Assembly (NCBI GenBank): GCA_930367205.1
Contig: CAKNEZ010000002.1
Span: 1,398,343 to 1,462,342, forward strand
DNA length: 64,000 nucleotides
Reading direction: 5' to 3'
Source: Acanthosoma haemorrhoidale
Lineage: Eukaryota > Arthropoda > Insecta > Hemiptera > Acanthosomatidae
Shown: positions 20,101 through 28,583 of the stretch, piece after piece
Layout of the letters: every line of letters begins with the position of its first letter
How positions within the stretch are numbered: the first letter of the stretch is position 1
Made by a program: the position numbers and the translations under genes
Notes under the pieces: model-generated
Seen by the model: the letters and a program-made list of their open reading frames with translations, nothing else
What the model was told of the DNA's origin: nothing
Databases searched by the model: none

Positions 20101-21020
20101 ACATGACGTTCATGAGTCATATGTTCAGTAGAACCACTGTCAACAATCCAAAAATGACTAGATATTATATTCTCATTGCCTAATGCCATATACGCATGCC
20201 TTTCAACATTTTTTCCTTCCTTTTTATTTAGAGCTTGGCAGTCCTTTATAAAGTGCCCTGCCTTTTTACAATAAAAGCAAGTTTTAGGTTTTACAGAATT
20301 GTTAGTATTCGAGTTTGACTTATTCTTAAAACATTTTGATTTATCATGACCAAGTTTATAACAGATGGTACACCTTATGTGCTTTGATCTTGAAGAGAAT
20401 GCAGCATCACTATCTGTTTTATCACTGCTACGAGAAGTTAATCTTTCCTCTTCTATTAAAAGACGTGACATAAGCTCATTTAAATTTTTGTTATCTGACG
20501 ATTCCCAGGCAGGAATAAAATGATCAAACTCAGGGGGTAATGATATAAGAATTTTAGTCATTAACATTTTTTCAGAAATTTCCTCCCCTAATATTTTAAT
20601 TTTTGAAACTATATCCTCCAGTCTAGATATGTGATGCGAAATTCCCTGATTTTCGTATTTGTACGCAAAAAATTGCTGTTGTAAAAGATGCAAACTAACC
20701 TCTGACTTTTTATCAAACTCAGTTAAAAGCTTCTTCCAAATTGCGAACGCCGTCTCACATGAAAGTAAATACCTTAGTTGACTCTCATCCACTCTCGATG
20801 TTATAATTTCTTGAGCCAAACGATCTTTTAGAGTCCAATCTTTTAAAAGCTTCTCGTCCGTTGGCTTCGTTTCATCGATGCATACTTCGTAGGTTCCTGT
20901 AGCCTTCAATATAATCACAGTTCGGAACCTCCAAACTTCCCAATTTGAGGCACCTCTCAACATAAGTTGTGTTTCCATCTCGAAAGGTATCAGGCGAAAA
21001 GTCCTCGAATAAAATAACAA
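17118..21020 (-). CDS. Copia Gag-Pol polyprotein
   Basis: The 1300-residue frame encodes all retrotransposition functions in copia order. Gag occupies about 15-215, with CCHC knuckles at 217-230 (CTICYKLGHDKSKC) and 248-261. Protease has VDSGST at 293-298. Integrase has its HHCC domain at about 426-461 and catalytic D488, D551 and E587. Reverse transcriptase has FDVKTAFLNG (904-913) and YVDD (987-990). RNase H is at about 1165-1285, with YSDADFAGD and TAEAEF. No stop or shift is present. The likely true start is Met15 (METQLMLRG), since the first 14 residues look unlike other copia starts. Integrase preceding RT defines Ty1/copia order. Confidence 0.96.
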   Translation of the reverse strand: MLFYSRTFRLIPFEMETQLMLRGASNWEVWRFRTVIILKATGTYEVCIDETKPTDEKLLKDWTLKDRLAQEIITSRVDESQLRYLLSCETAFAIWKKLLTEFDKKSEVSLHLLQQQFFAYKYENQGISHHISRLEDIVSKIKILGEEISEKMLMTKILISLPPEFDHFIPAWESSDNKNLNELMSRLLIEEERLTSRSSDKTDSDAAFSSRSKHIRCTICYKLGHDKSKCFKNKSNSNTNNSVKPKTCFYCKKAGHFIKDCQALNKKEGKNVERHAYMALGNENIISSHFWIVDSGSTEHMTHERHVFDLINPVSRTVKISDGSCLEAAGIGDISVQMFDGTEWVPGILKNVLFVPELKVSLFSVSSTVDKGHTFEIVGESCRILDRNNKCWAVGTRDGMIYKMQIKHDNMSSAHSNNTVSTLFDWHVKLGHQNFKHIKRFLENNNITYVKGNGLEFCEACCLGKQHINSYPSSNSTVTEVCEIVNADLCGPSEEISLGGSKYFLLLKDHFTKFRKVYFLKNKEDIASKLEDFIAIAKRDTGKQIKTLRTDCGTEFKNSDVKRLLGKLGIRHQTSAPYQPRQNGKIEREMRTVVESARTMLYAKNLDKNLWAEAINTAVFLLNISGTSSIDNKTPWELWFGKKFDDLKFLKTFGSEAFAHIPKQKRTKWDPKSKKGIFVGYPEDSKAYRIYYPSDRKIEMVGDLIFKPCIGDFKGPPIIFKSFLEEDVTTEEEPEDPEENQTAEEDNESFHGFDNTETQLQRIVEKPKHRHNLRKREDIKRPSRFQDYGAAANFCDSEDITLAEAVSDLGWKSAMQEEMDALRKNATWTLVDLPMEKKPLTCKWVFRKKCSDNREKKKARLVVRGFEQKQGVDFTETFSPVASYESIRFLLALAVKQSYLLYQFDVKTAFLNGELNEELYMLQPEGFQDGTEKVCKLQKSLYGLKQAPRNWNSTFSKFLSSEGFVSSAADECVYVNPGEDTIILCLYVDDGLILGESKTEIMKLLEKLNKRFDITFGEAKNYLGMQILRGSDSIFVSQPAYAWKILSRFKMEQCDPVTTPMEPHQEETNQDCAKNKPYREAIGSLLYLSNVTRPDLAYSVNYLSRFMENPTIDHWKQLKRIFKYLKGTSDYGLLYEKRSDLQMYSDADFAGDLSTRKSTSGYLIMMSGGAVAWASRKQNCTALSTAEAEFIAACEALKELVWIVHLYQEIGIYKELTPFFIDNKSALFMIEKSDAKALRRTKHVRVRYHYLLEQFNKMFCFNHISSDKQISDILTKPLCKIKFETFRSLLGVKCLKDNNN

Positions 21021-21115
21021 GCAAGAAGTCCGAAAAAAAACAAAACGCGATCACACCGACACGGTTCACAAACTTGACACGACGGCTAATGTCCACAAAT
21101 ACAGTTAGAAACGGC

Positions 21116-21129
21116 CTGGGCCCATAACC
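21116..21129 (-). promoter_or_regulatory. Copia primer binding site, initiator-tRNA anticodon-arm type
   Basis: On the minus strand GGTTATGGGCCCAG starts right after the 5' LTR. It is complementary to the anticodon stem-loop region of initiator tRNA-Met (CTGGGCCCATAACC) and not to a tRNA 3' end. This is the half-tRNA priming known for Drosophila copia. Confidence 0.8.
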
Positions 21130-21306
21130 TGTTGAAAATCGGGTTATTTAACAAAACTAAAAAGGCCAATTTAAACAACTAACTGTATTGAGCAAATAAA
21201 CAAATACAATCTTGAAGGTTACACAGAAAAAACATATGGTGGCAATTTGACAGTGTTGCCAAGAAACGATAAACATCAAATAGTAAATAATAATTAATAT
21301 CCAACA
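21130..21306 (-). repeat. 5' LTR of copia element
   Basis: The 177-base partner of 16934-17110. In the minus-strand reading it is the upstream LTR and would carry the element promoter. Confidence 0.95.
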
Positions 21307-21322
21307 GTAATGCTATTTATTG

Positions 21323-21457
21323 ATGCAAGAGAATAATGATACAACAATTCAAAGACTAACTTACTTACAATTGCAGCAAGGAGAACTGAAGCAGCTACGA
21401 ACAATACACTTATATGGTAATACGTCACCAAACGAGGGAATGAGCGCTAGTCAATGA
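21323..21457 (+). CDS. Small hypothetical Maverick ORF
   Basis: A 44-codon frame begins MQENNDTTIQ and is rich in Gln and Leu in a helix-like pattern (RLTYLQLQQGELKQLR). It begins 12 bases after the copia target duplication, so a longer upstream part could have been separated by the insertion. No family is recognised. Confidence 0.3.
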   Translation: MQENNDTTIQRLTYLQLQQGELKQLRTIHLYGNTSPNEGMSASQ

Positions 21458-21760
21458 AATCACACATGTATAAGACTAGATAGACCCCAGCTGAGGTGGG
21501 GATTTAGACTATGTTGCAAGGCGCATAGTGCTGGCCTGTCATTAAAGTCTTCTGCGAGGCCGTGTGGGCTAGGATTACTTAGAACACCCTTGATTAGATA
21601 GTGCATTCAGTAGGGCTAAAAGACCGATGTAATATCTTTCGGTCAAGTTAAAACATTTTACTAGACAAATTTCATTCTGAATGCAAACGACGGTATTATA
21701 CTTCAGTATATATATATATATATATATATATATGTCTGCTCTTCATTTTCTTAGTACAGT
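21458..21760. other. Maverick leader region with AT microsatellite
   Basis: No gene is seen. A TA dinucleotide run occupies 21707-21733, 28 bases upstream of the minor capsid ATG, where it could also provide a TATA element. The sequence TTAGTACAGT lies just before the ATG. Confidence 0.5.
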
Positions 21761-22522
21761 ATGATTCGTAAAGCTCACAAAGGAACAGGTCTAGTAAACA
21801 GTTTTATAAACAAGTTGCCTATTGAATTACATCTTCTGGGCTATCAGTATTGTGGTCCTGGTACGGATCTAGAAAAGCGACTAACTAAAGGTGACGGAAT
21901 AAATTAGCTTGATAAAGCCTGTAAAGATCACGATATAGCTTATAGCAAATATAAAGATATGGATAGTCGTAAGGAAGCGGACAAAATCGTAGCTGGTAAT
22001 GCTTGGAAAAGAGTTAAGGCTTCAGATTCGTCATGGGGAGAAAAAGCCGTGGCTTGGTTAGTTACAAATGCTATGAAAGCGAAAAGAAAAATTGGATCAG
22101 GTTTAAAAAAGAAAAAGAAAAAGATTAGTTTCATTGACTTAGATAAATCGTCAAAGGTAGATGATGTATCATCTATTCTGAAAGCTTCGAAAGTTGCATA
22201 TAAGAAGGCTAAAATGCATCTACGTGGTAAGACGAAACCTTGTCCACCCAGAGTTCTCCCGCTGCCAAAGGAGGGAGGCTTTCTACAATTTCTTATACCG
22301 TTGATGGCGGGACTTTCCGCTATGGGCTCTTTGACTGGAGGAGCCGCAAGTTTAGAGAAATCGATCAATGAGGCTAAAGAAGCCAAGCTAAAATTGGATG
22401 AGCAAAAAAGGCATAATTTAGCTATAGAAGGTCAGAAAGTCGGTAACGGACTTTATTTGAAACCCTATAAGAAAGGTTATGGTCTGTTTATAAACCGACA
22501 AAAAAGGCCGAGAAAAATATGA
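21761..22522 (+). pseudogene. Maverick minor capsid protein with PLA2-like domain, interrupted by TAG
   Basis: The frame from the ATG at 21761 to 22522 is open except for a TAG at 21905-21907. The N-terminal part contains YCGPGT, the calcium-loop signature of parvovirus-type phospholipase A2. Just beyond the stop come ACKDHDIAY with the catalytic His-Asp. Such domains help virions leave endosomes. After the PLA2 region come a lysine-rich segment, a glycine-rich hydrophobic stretch (FLIPLMAGLSAMGS) and a basic C-terminus, as in Polinton and adintovirus minor capsid proteins. The stop lies between the two halves of the PLA2 signature, so a protein begun at a later Met would lack an intact enzyme. 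Confidence 0.8.
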
Positions 22523-22885
22523 CTGCCGAATGAACCATTGACTGATCTCCAATTAAATTATATAGCTAAAGTTTTGAATATTGAAAATTTTTGTGGAGTA
22601 TTTATGATTGATAGTTTCCCTAAATATCCAAAAAAACATGAGAAAGCTATTGTAAATTTGCATACAAGTTCAGAACCTGGTTCTCATTGGGTTTGTTATA
22701 TAAAGAAAGATAATCTTGTGAAATACTTTGATTCGTTTGGTAATTTGAAACCACCACCACAGCTACTTGATTACTTTACAGGTTTACAAATAACTTACAA
22801 CAGACGTCATTATCTGAAGTGGAATACTCCGATTTGCGGACATCTCTGCTTAAAGTATTTAGCCGACGTTTCTCATAAATTTTAA
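22523..22885 (+). pseudogene. Maverick adenain-like cysteine protease, start codon missing
   Basis: The frame follows the minor capsid stop directly and in the same register. It contains GSHWVCY with the catalytic His, YFDSFG with the Asp and CGHLCL with the Cys, the order of adenovirus-type (Ulp1-fold) maturation proteases found in Polintons. No ATG lies before the conserved N-terminal segment; the first in-frame Met is about 30 codons in. The ATG overlapping the preceding stop is in a different frame. I see no clear oxyanion Gln at its usual place before the Cys. The protein would trim capsid precursors. Translation by reinitiation at a non-ATG codon is possible but unproven. Confidence 0.78.
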
Positions 22886-22897
22886 TCATTCATAATC

Positions 22898-23605
22898 ATG
22901 AGCTACACAGTGGCGCTTACAGGGGATTCTAGCGTTCTTGATGTGAACTTGTTACCTCCGCTAGAATTAGGATCAAGTTATACCGTTGGCTTATTATCTT
23001 TTGACACATATAATACTATTCCTAATGTAAGGAAGGATGTTAACGATAAGTTTTATTTTGGAAATCTGACGATTCAGATACCTGAGGGATCGTATGATAT
23101 AAGTGCTCTAAATACTTTTCTTTACGAACAAATTATGCACCAAGACCCGAGATCTGGGTTTGTACTGTGGGGAAATCACAGTACTTTAAATGTGGAACTT
23201 AGAACAACTAAACCGGTTTACTTCAACTTTCCCTATAAGCCACATGCCATTGGCTTACTATTGGGTTTTAATAGTCCAAATCGTGTGATACATCCAGTGA
23301 ACTGCTATACTGAATCAGATGGAATTGTAAAATTCCTTTCCGTAAACACTATTTCGATACATTGTAACATCGCATCAGGGTCTTACGTAAATGGGGAGCC
23401 AGATCATAACATACATCAATTCTTTCCGACTGTTGAACAAGGATATAAAATAGTAGAAACCCCGAATCCTGTCATTTACTTTCCTACTAACGTGAGGACT
23501 GTTGAAAATATTACCATTCGCTTAGTGGATCAGAACGGCGAGCTTATTGACTTTAGGGGAGAAACTGTTACATTGAGAATACATTTGAAGAAGAATGGGT
23601 ATTGA
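22898..23605 (+). CDS. Maverick penton-like (minor capsid) protein
   Basis: A 235-residue open frame starts 12 bases after the protease. Its beta-rich sequence (SYTVGLLSFDTYNTIPNV, then FPYKPHAIGLLLGF) and the C-terminal LVDQNGELIDFRGETVT resemble the single-jelly-roll penton proteins encoded next to the major capsid gene in Polintons. It would sit at the capsid five-fold vertices. The frame is uninterrupted, which is unusual in this otherwise broken block. There are no membrane segments. Assignment rests on motif resemblance and on the neighbour order protease-penton-major capsid. Confidence 0.78.
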   Translation: MSYTVALTGDSSVLDVNLLPPLELGSSYTVGLLSFDTYNTIPNVRKDVNDKFYFGNLTIQIPEGSYDISALNTFLYEQIMHQDPRSGFVLWGNHSTLNVELRTTKPVYFNFPYKPHAIGLLLGFNSPNRVIHPVNCYTESDGIVKFLSVNTISIHCNIASGSYVNGEPDHNIHQFFPTVEQGYKIVETPNPVIYFPTNVRTVENITIRLVDQNGELIDFRGETVTLRIHLKKNGY

Positions 23606-23642
23606 TTTTACCAGAGAGAGTTGTGTGCGAGTTGAAGCCCGT

Positions 23643-23650
23643 TATAAAAG
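23643..23650 (+). promoter_or_regulatory. TATA box before the major capsid gene
   Basis: TATAAAAG stands 113 bases before the major capsid ATG in the gap after the penton gene. An initiator-like ACTCACTT lies about 20 bases downstream. The spacing is a little short for a standard TATA-Inr pair. Confidence 0.4.
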
Positions 23651-23763
23651 GAGATGTCATACTCACTTAAGAATTAGTAAACCAATATCGACGAGACCGT
23701 AAACAACTGTCAATGCTAACTTTTTAAAACAGCGTAGTTTTCGGTTAAAAATAAGAAAAAAAA

Positions 23764-24898
23764 ATGAACAACATGCTAAATATTACATCAGACGTAAAAT
23801 TTGAAGAATGTCTTACACAATTTCGATATCATTCACCTCAAGCGTATGCGGAGAACACCCTTAACAAGTCTGATGAAATCAGAATACCCATCCATCAACA
23901 AGATGTTTATACGATTCCTTCATTTAGTTTTGTTTATCTGGAAGGACGTATTTCAAAAAAGGATGGTACTGCTGGAACTGCTTCAAAATTGACTAATAAC
24001 GCTTTTGCGTTTTTGTTTGATGAGATCAGATATGAATTGAATGGTATTGAAGTTAATAGAGTGAGAAACCCAGAAATAACTACAACGCATATAGGCCATG
24101 CGTCATTTTCACCTAATCAAGTCAAAGGTCTAGAAAATGCAGGATGGGTAATCCCAGGTGTAGACAAAACTTTCAATAGATAAAACGGTTTTTTTTAGTG
24201 TGTGTCTGCCACTGGATATTCTCTTAGGGATATGTGAGGACTATCGAAAAATTTTAATTAATCTTAAGCAAGAACTCGTTTTGATCAGATTGAGTACTGA
24301 CTTGAACTGCGTAAAGGGTGACGATGATGTTGTAATAAAATTAGATAAAGTGATTTGGAGAATGCCTCATGTTCTGATTAAGAACGGCTGAAGTTGTTAA
24401 AAATGGTAGATGAAAACAAGGTCATCTCTATTCCGTTCAGATCATGGGATCTTTACGAATATCCTAATTTACCTGCATCACAACAAGAAAACTAGACTGT
24501 AAAAACATCGACAAATTTAGAAAAGCCACGCTATGTTATTATCGCATTCCAGACAAATTTACTGAGAAACGCTAGCAAAGATAACAGTCAGTTTGATAGT
24601 TGCAAATTGAAAAATTTGAAACTCTATCTGAATAGCAAGCAATATCCCTATGATGATTTGAATATAGATTTCGAGCTTGGAAAAGTGGCTCTCCTCTACG
24701 AAATGTATAAAGAATTTCAAACAAGTTATCATGGCAATAGACATTCTCAACCTCTGCTGTCACGATGTGATTTTGAGTTCATAGCACCTATAGTCGTTAT
24801 AGATTGTTCTAAACAATCTGATGCGATAAAGAGTACGACTATTGATATTCGCGTTCAACTAGAGGTGAGTGAGAACTTCCCTGCTAATACCAAGGCAT
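23764..24898 (+). pseudogene. MCP: Maverick major capsid protein, 5' portion, frameshifted
   Basis: The first 139 codons are open and carry the beginning of a double-jelly-roll capsid protein (PSFSFVYLEGRI, LFDEIRYELNGIEV). After a stop at 24181-24183 next to a T run, the similarity goes on in other frames (24200-24391 and about 24400-24898), with a further in-frame TAG at 24493-24495. The segment 24607-24898 is open again. The coding sequence is then split at 24898 by a non-LTR element and resumes at 30288. Full Polinton capsid proteins are around 400-450 residues, in line with what is left here. It formed the main capsid shell; this copy is dead. Confidence 0.82.
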
Positions 24899-24981
24899 TA
24901 TTATTATTATTATTATTTTGTACCGGCATTTGTGCACCGCGGCCTCAGTGAGACCTATTGTGCGCCGTCCATGTCCCTGTC

Positions 24982-27900
24982 CTATATATGTGACAGGCCC
25001 ACGGCCCTTGCAAATCTGAGGATACCGAATGGATCGATCAGTTCACATAGTTTGGGGTCTACAATGCGATCACTGCCAAAGTGAAGGTATCGCCTTCTAG
25101 CTAGGTTATCACAGTCACATATTATATGACGTGCCGTTTCTCCCTCTTTCTTGCAGAATCTGCAGATTGGTGATCCAACTATGCCCAAATTAAAGAGGTG
25201 TTTATTTAACCGACAGTGACCTGTATAGAGTCCTGTCACACTTTTGAGTGTCCACCTGTCCATTGATAGAAGTGCTGAGCTTCTTCTCTTACAGGGTCCA
25301 TCAAGAAACAGTTTCGAGTGTTCCTGTTTCTTAGTTTCTCTCCAAGAGAGTCTTGCCCTGTCCTCTAAAGCTAATTTTATACGCCTTTTAGCGTAGCTGA
25401 GGCTGATACCACATATGGGTTCAGGTGCAAGAGGTGTCTGTTCTGAGCCCACCCTTGCAAGGCCATCTGCCTTCTCATTGCCTGTGATGCCTGTGTGTCC
25501 TGGCACCCAGTCGATTCTAACCTTATTGGCTAGCGAGAGTGTGTTTAGGTTGTTTTTGCACTCCTCAACCAAATAAGATCTGGTCGTATAGCTTCTCAGG
25601 GCGCCAATTGCAGCCTGGCTATCCGTGAAAATTGTGATCAGTCTGTTTCTTACACCCTCCCCAATTAAGGTTTGGGTACAGACATTGATCGCCATCACTT
25701 CGGCCTGAAAGACCGAGGTGTGTCTACCTAAAGGAATAGAAATCCCAGATTCTGGTTTATCTTTCCTCCATATGCCGGCCCCTGATCCGTTTTCTGTTAG
25801 TGAGCCGTCTGTATAGCAATTAATCCCATTACACAGTTTATGTGGTTTGGTCTTTGTGTTTACCGCACAGTATAAGACGTCTGTGTGTTTCTTAACTTGT
25901 AGGTCAGAGTGCATTGACAGCACCTCGTCCTCATCAATTCTTCTGAACAAGTTCCCATGCCCCATGTGAGTCATGACTTTGGATCTTGTTCCTGATTTCG
26001 CAAGTCTGTAAGCCACGTTCAAGGCTTGCGCTTCTACTTCTATGTGCAGTGGATTCAAGTTCAATAAGACTTCCATTGCAGCAGTAGGAGTTGTACTCAT
26101 GGCACCAGTAATCATGAGACATGAGAGCCTCTGTAATTTGCCAAGCAAAGTTTTATTTTTACTAATGCTACCTCTGTGCCACCACACCATAGAGGCATAG
26201 AGCACCATTGGTCTCACTGCTGCGGTATATAGCCAGAATAACATTCTGGGTTGTAGTCCCCAGGTCCTACCCACAGCCCTTTTACATGCATAGAGGCATC
26301 GAAGTGCCTTCATAGTAGTATTCCTGATGTGTTTGGACCAGTCCAATTTACTATCCAGAGTAACCCCTAGATGCTTTACCTCACTACAAATGCTTACCTG
26401 TGTCCCCCCTATATAGGGTGGTCTAACTATAGCATTTCTTTTGTTAGTGAAGATACAGAGATTTATCTTCTGGGGATTGATTCCTAAACCATTCTTTTCA
26501 CACCAATCCCTCAAAAGATCCATCGATGCGGAAAGCAACTCAGAAATGGTTTCTGAGAACTTGCCCCCTATGAGCACAGCAATGTCATCAGCATATCCCT
26601 GTGCGTAGAACCCTGCAGAGTTTAGGTTTGTTAACAATGAGTCAACGACCAAACACCACAGTAATGTAGATAACACCCCTCCCTGTGGACATCCTCCTAC
26701 TGGCTTCATCCACAGTTTGGTTTGTCCCAATTGTGATTGTAAAATCCTATTCTCTAGCATGGTGTTTATCCAGCTAGAGGCTAAGGAACTAATCCCCTTT
26801 CTTTCTAAGGCCGATGCCATAGTGTTATAGGGTGTGCGATCAAAGGCACCTTCTATATCAACAAAGATGCCTACCATTATTTCTTTGTGAACTAGGGATC
26901 TCTCAATCCTGGAAACCAGGTGGTGGAGAGCAATTTCACAGGATTTTCCTGCCTGGTAAGCGAATTGAGCGCAATGGAGCGGTCGTTCTACCAGTATTCC
27001 ATCCCTAATATGTCTGTCTATGACCTTTTCCAAGGTCTTCATCAAAAAAGAAGTCAGACATATTGGTCTGTAAGACTTGGGTTCGTCATAGGACTCTTTC
27101 CCAGGTTTTGGTATGTAACACACTTTTGCCATCCTCCAGCTTACTGGAATATAGCTCAGTGCCAAGCTTCCCTTTAACAAGGTAAGTATAAGGGGCCTAA
27201 TTACTGGTAGGCCTTTTTGTAGCAAGGCTGGGAAAATCCCATCAGTACCAGGTGATTTGAAGGGAGCAAAAGAATTGATTGCCCACTCCACTCTTGCAGA
27301 ATTGACAATTTTATTTGCTTCTGCCCAGTTACCCTTGCAACCAGTGTGTTCACAGTTGGTAGGGTCATTATTAATCGTATCCATCAGTCCGCAGCCAGGA
27401 AAATGCGCGCGCGCCAGGGCACCGAGGGTTCCCTCCTCAGAATCCGTATAGCCCCCTCCCACCCTGACGGAGCCCAATACTCCCCTGTCAGACTGCTTGG
27501 ATAAGATCCTATTTACTCTAAACATGGAAGTTGTATCGTTTATTTCGCTACAAAATTTCTTCCACGCCCTTCTTTTAGCCTTTCTGACTTCTTTGTTATA
27601 ATCAGTGAGTGCACGTTTATAAGTGTCCCATCTGCCTGATCTTTTGGCCGCGTTAAAGAGTTTACGTGTAAGAGCTCTTAACTTGCCAAGTTTATTGTTC
27701 CACCAGGGACAGTTCCTGTTGGATCTAACATTACATACAGTGTTATTATCAGTGTATGACTTAATTATTGCCTCAGTCAATGTTGAGTTTAAATGTTCCA
27801 AATGCCAGTTGCTACTCACCACTCTAGGACAGCATTTGACCTCCTCCTCAAGCTGTGTATAGTAGGTTTCCCAGTTTGTAAGTTTGGGATTCCTATACAC

Positions 27901-28581
27901 AGCTTCGGACGTGATGTTACCACTTAGATCAAATCTAATGTATCTATGATCTGAGCATGACTCTTCTTCAGAGACGTGCCAGCCTTTAACCCTTAGGCTT
28001 ATAGTGCGTGTGCTAAGGGTTATGTCAATGACCTCAGATCTGATTCTATTGTTAAAAGTGGCAATATTGCCTCTGTTTAGAATGTCTAGGTCATTACTAG
28101 TTATGTACTCTACTAAACACTCACCTCTCTGGTTGTTGTTCTTGCTCCCCCAGAGCTGATGGTGAGCGTTCGCGTCAAGCGATGCTATAAGCTCGCCCCT
28201 TAGGCCAGTCCCTTCCGTTAGCTTACTAAGTGCCTCGGTCGGGACTTCTTCTTCATATGGGAGGTAGACAGATGCAATCGTCAACCTCCCACCTTGATTT
28301 CCCTCGTTAAGGGCCATTTGAGCTGCTGCTAAATCTCTAGAACAATATTGCCATAGAGGCAGCATTTTAAGACTGCTCTTATGCAGGATACAGGCTCTGG
28401 CACGCGTGGGTACAGAAATAATCTCATACCCACGCATCGCCAGCCCCCCCATCCTGCCCTTATACAGGTAAGGTTCTTGTATTAGAATGATATCAATATC
28501 CTTACCTCTCACATACTGCTGCAGAACACCACATGCTGCAATACAGTGGTGCAGATTAATTTGCAGCAGCCTTACCACCAT
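24982..28581 (-). CDS. I/LOA-type ORF2: endonuclease, RT and RNase H
   Basis: The 1199-residue frame is uninterrupted. The APE endonuclease covers about 3-220, with N9, E36 in LIQEP, ASLDANAH (133-140) and SDH (210-212). The RT covers about 440-710, with VDIEGAFD (574-581), GCPQGGVLS (630-638) and YADD (663-666). RNase H lies at about 915-1045 with CYTDGSLTENG, QAEVMAI, FTDSQAAIGAL and a VPGHTGITGNEKADGLA segment. A CCHC motif (CRFCKKEGETARHIICDC) is near the C-terminus. An RNase H in a non-LTR ORF2 together with a TAA tail supports the I superfamily (I or LOA clade). The start lies 2 bases after the ORF1 stop, so translation probably depends on reinitiation. Confidence 0.95.
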   Translation of the reverse strand: MVVRLLQINLHHCIAACGVLQQYVRGKDIDIILIQEPYLYKGRMGGLAMRGYEIISVPTRARACILHKSSLKMLPLWQYCSRDLAAAQMALNEGNQGGRLTIASVYLPYEEEVPTEALSKLTEGTGLRGELIASLDANAHHQLWGSKNNNQRGECLVEYITSNDLDILNRGNIATFNNRIRSEVIDITLSTRTISLRVKGWHVSEEESCSDHRYIRFDLSGNITSEAVYRNPKLTNWETYYTQLEEEVKCCPRVVSSNWHLEHLNSTLTEAIIKSYTDNNTVCNVRSNRNCPWWNNKLGKLRALTRKLFNAAKRSGRWDTYKRALTDYNKEVRKAKRRAWKKFCSEINDTTSMFRVNRILSKQSDRGVLGSVRVGGGYTDSEEGTLGALARAHFPGCGLMDTINNDPTNCEHTGCKGNWAEANKIVNSARVEWAINSFAPFKSPGTDGIFPALLQKGLPVIRPLILTLLKGSLALSYIPVSWRMAKVCYIPKPGKESYDEPKSYRPICLTSFLMKTLEKVIDRHIRDGILVERPLHCAQFAYQAGKSCEIALHHLVSRIERSLVHKEIMVGIFVDIEGAFDRTPYNTMASALERKGISSLASSWINTMLENRILQSQLGQTKLWMKPVGGCPQGGVLSTLLWCLVVDSLLTNLNSAGFYAQGYADDIAVLIGGKFSETISELLSASMDLLRDWCEKNGLGINPQKINLCIFTNKRNAIVRPPYIGGTQVSICSEVKHLGVTLDSKLDWSKHIRNTTMKALRCLYACKRAVGRTWGLQPRMLFWLYTAAVRPMVLYASMVWWHRGSISKNKTLLGKLQRLSCLMITGAMSTTPTAAMEVLLNLNPLHIEVEAQALNVAYRLAKSGTRSKVMTHMGHGNLFRRIDEDEVLSMHSDLQVKKHTDVLYCAVNTKTKPHKLCNGINCYTDGSLTENGSGAGIWRKDKPESGISIPLGRHTSVFQAEVMAINVCTQTLIGEGVRNRLITIFTDSQAAIGALRSYTTRSYLVEECKNNLNTLSLANKVRIDWVPGHTGITGNEKADGLARVGSEQTPLAPEPICGISLSYAKRRIKLALEDRARLSWRETKKQEHSKLFLDGPCKRRSSALLSMDRWTLKSVTGLYTGHCRLNKHLFNLGIVGSPICRFCKKEGETARHIICDCDNLARRRYLHFGSDRIVDPKLCELIDPFGILRFARAVGLSHI

Positions 28582-28583
28582 GA

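Larger units (their letters stand above)
16934..21306 (-). mobile_element. Intact Ty1/copia LTR retrotransposon
   Basis: Two 177-base direct LTRs (16934-17110 and 21130-21306) differ at one base. The 5-bp repeat GTAAT flanks the element on both sides (16929-16933, 21307-21311). The interior holds one uninterrupted 1300-codon gag-pol frame on the minus strand. A primer binding site of half-tRNA type and a polypurine tract are in the right places. All signs point to a very recent, potentially autonomous insertion into Maverick sequence. Confidence 0.96.
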
